Shown here piece by piece: positions 6,287 through 6,454 of a DNA stretch of 6,454 nt. The stretch is from contig CAMNLO010000093.1 of NCBI GenBank assembly GCA_946543095.1, forward strand, positions 1 to 6,454, written 5' to 3'. The position numbers were made by a program, and so were the translations under genes. The notes beneath the pieces are model-generated. The model ran no database searches, had not been told where the DNA came from, and saw nothing but the letters and a program-made list of their open reading frames with translations. Position 1 is the first letter of the stretch. Every line of letters begins with the position of its first letter. This stretch comes from an uncultured bacterium. Lineage in GTDB: Bacteria > Bacillota > Clostridia > Lachnospirales > Lachnospiraceae.

Positions 6287-6315
6287 ATATTACCAGAATA
6301 CCGGAGGTGGTTCAA
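6287..6315 (-). promoter_or_regulatory. Candidate housekeeping (sigma-A type) promoter of the chemoreceptor gene
   Basis: On the minus strand TTGAAC (6310-6315) is separated by 17 bases from TAATAT (6287-6292). A TG one base upstream of the -10 box makes it an extended -10. A start near 6280 would give a leader of about 70 bases. I found no motility-type (sigma-28) promoter in the region, which is notable for a chemotaxis gene. Confidence 0.55.
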
Positions 6316-6329
6316 TTGATTTCTGGAAC

Positions 6330-6364
6330 AAAAATAAAAAAGATCCCGGGGGAATCCCCGGGAT
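6330..6364 (-). terminator. Strong intrinsic terminator of the ferredoxin-like gene
   Basis: A perfect 9-bp GC-rich stem (6343-6351 with 6356-6364), loop GAAT, is followed on the minus strand by C, TTTTTT, A, TTTTT. It lies about 40 bases beyond the stop codon of the ferredoxin-like gene and just before the chemoreceptor promoter, so the two genes are separate transcription units. Upstream of it, a small hairpin (6387-6391 with 6396-6400) also lies in the 3' untranslated region. Confidence 0.9.
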
Positions 6365-6406
6365 GCTTTGGGTCTTTTGAGATGAGGCGGTGAGTACCGC
6401 TTGTTC

Positions 6407-6454
6407 TCAGCCTTCGGAGATCGCGCCTACAGGGCACTGACCTGCGCAGGAACC
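6407..6454 (-). CDS. Ferredoxin-like 4Fe-4S protein, C-terminal end (5' part outside window)
   Basis: The last 15 codons before TGA (6407-6409) read GSCAGQCPVGAISEG. The C-x3-C-P-V-G-A-I-S pattern is typical of the second cluster-binding motif of small bacterial 2[4Fe-4S] ferredoxins, which often end within a few residues of this point. Such proteins carry electrons in the cytoplasm of anaerobes. Only one motif is visible, so a larger iron-sulfur protein with a ferredoxin-like C-terminus cannot be excluded. The terminator about 40 bases beyond the stop supports a real gene end here. Confidence 0.85.
   Translation of the reverse strand, partial: GSCAGQCPVGAISEG

Noticed and set aside
6303..6392. 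Plus-strand GGAGGT at 6303-6308 followed by a short open frame
   Set aside because: The frame is under 30 codons, runs through the terminator stem and shows no recognisable protein; the T/A-rich run is better explained as the minus-strand terminator.

Overview
The window looks like a chromosomal segment from a moderately GC-rich, Gram-positive Clostridia-type bacterium, most likely a Lachnospiraceae relative (inferred from gene order and protein character, not from a search). The main support is the order rpsR - gdpP - rplI - dnaB, the conserved Firmicutes block that joins ribosomal proteins S18 and L9, the c-di-AMP phosphodiesterase GdpP (YybT) and the replicative helicase.

Layout. Bases 1-119 carry the last 38 codons of rpsR (+). 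A 106-base gap with a long imperfect hairpin (138-178) leads to gdpP (226-2283, +, TTG start with a strong ribosome binding site). A gap of about 300 bases follows (2284-2587) with no gene, but it is densely structured. It is framed by a perfect 13-bp inverted repeat (2278-2290 / 2550-2562) that includes the gdpP stop codon. Inside are a hairpin with a CUUG tetraloop, two 49-base copies of a double-hairpin module whose stem differences are largely compensatory, and a terminal pair of hairpins. Then come rplI (2588-3034, +) and dnaB (3040-4398, +), only 5 bases apart. A 17-bp hairpin with its U-tract on the minus strand separates dnaB from a convergent minus-strand gene (4469-6211). That gene encodes an unusual chemoreceptor: a soluble methyl-accepting signalling domain with a PhnD-like substrate-binding domain at its C-terminus. 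It has its own candidate promoter. Beyond it lie a strong minus-strand terminator (6330-6364) and the last 15 codons of a ferredoxin-like 4Fe-4S protein (6407-6454, -), which runs off the window.

How it fits together. The plus-strand genes are housekeeping: translation (S18, L9), second-messenger turnover (GdpP) and replication (DnaB), probably transcribed largely together. The structured gap sits inside that transcript. It could be a mobile MITE-like repeat, a structured RNA that modulates or processes the gdpP-rplI message, or both. The minus-strand chemoreceptor is an independent unit.

The two items most worth following up are the 285-bp structured intergenic element and the transmembrane-free MCP-PhnD fusion.
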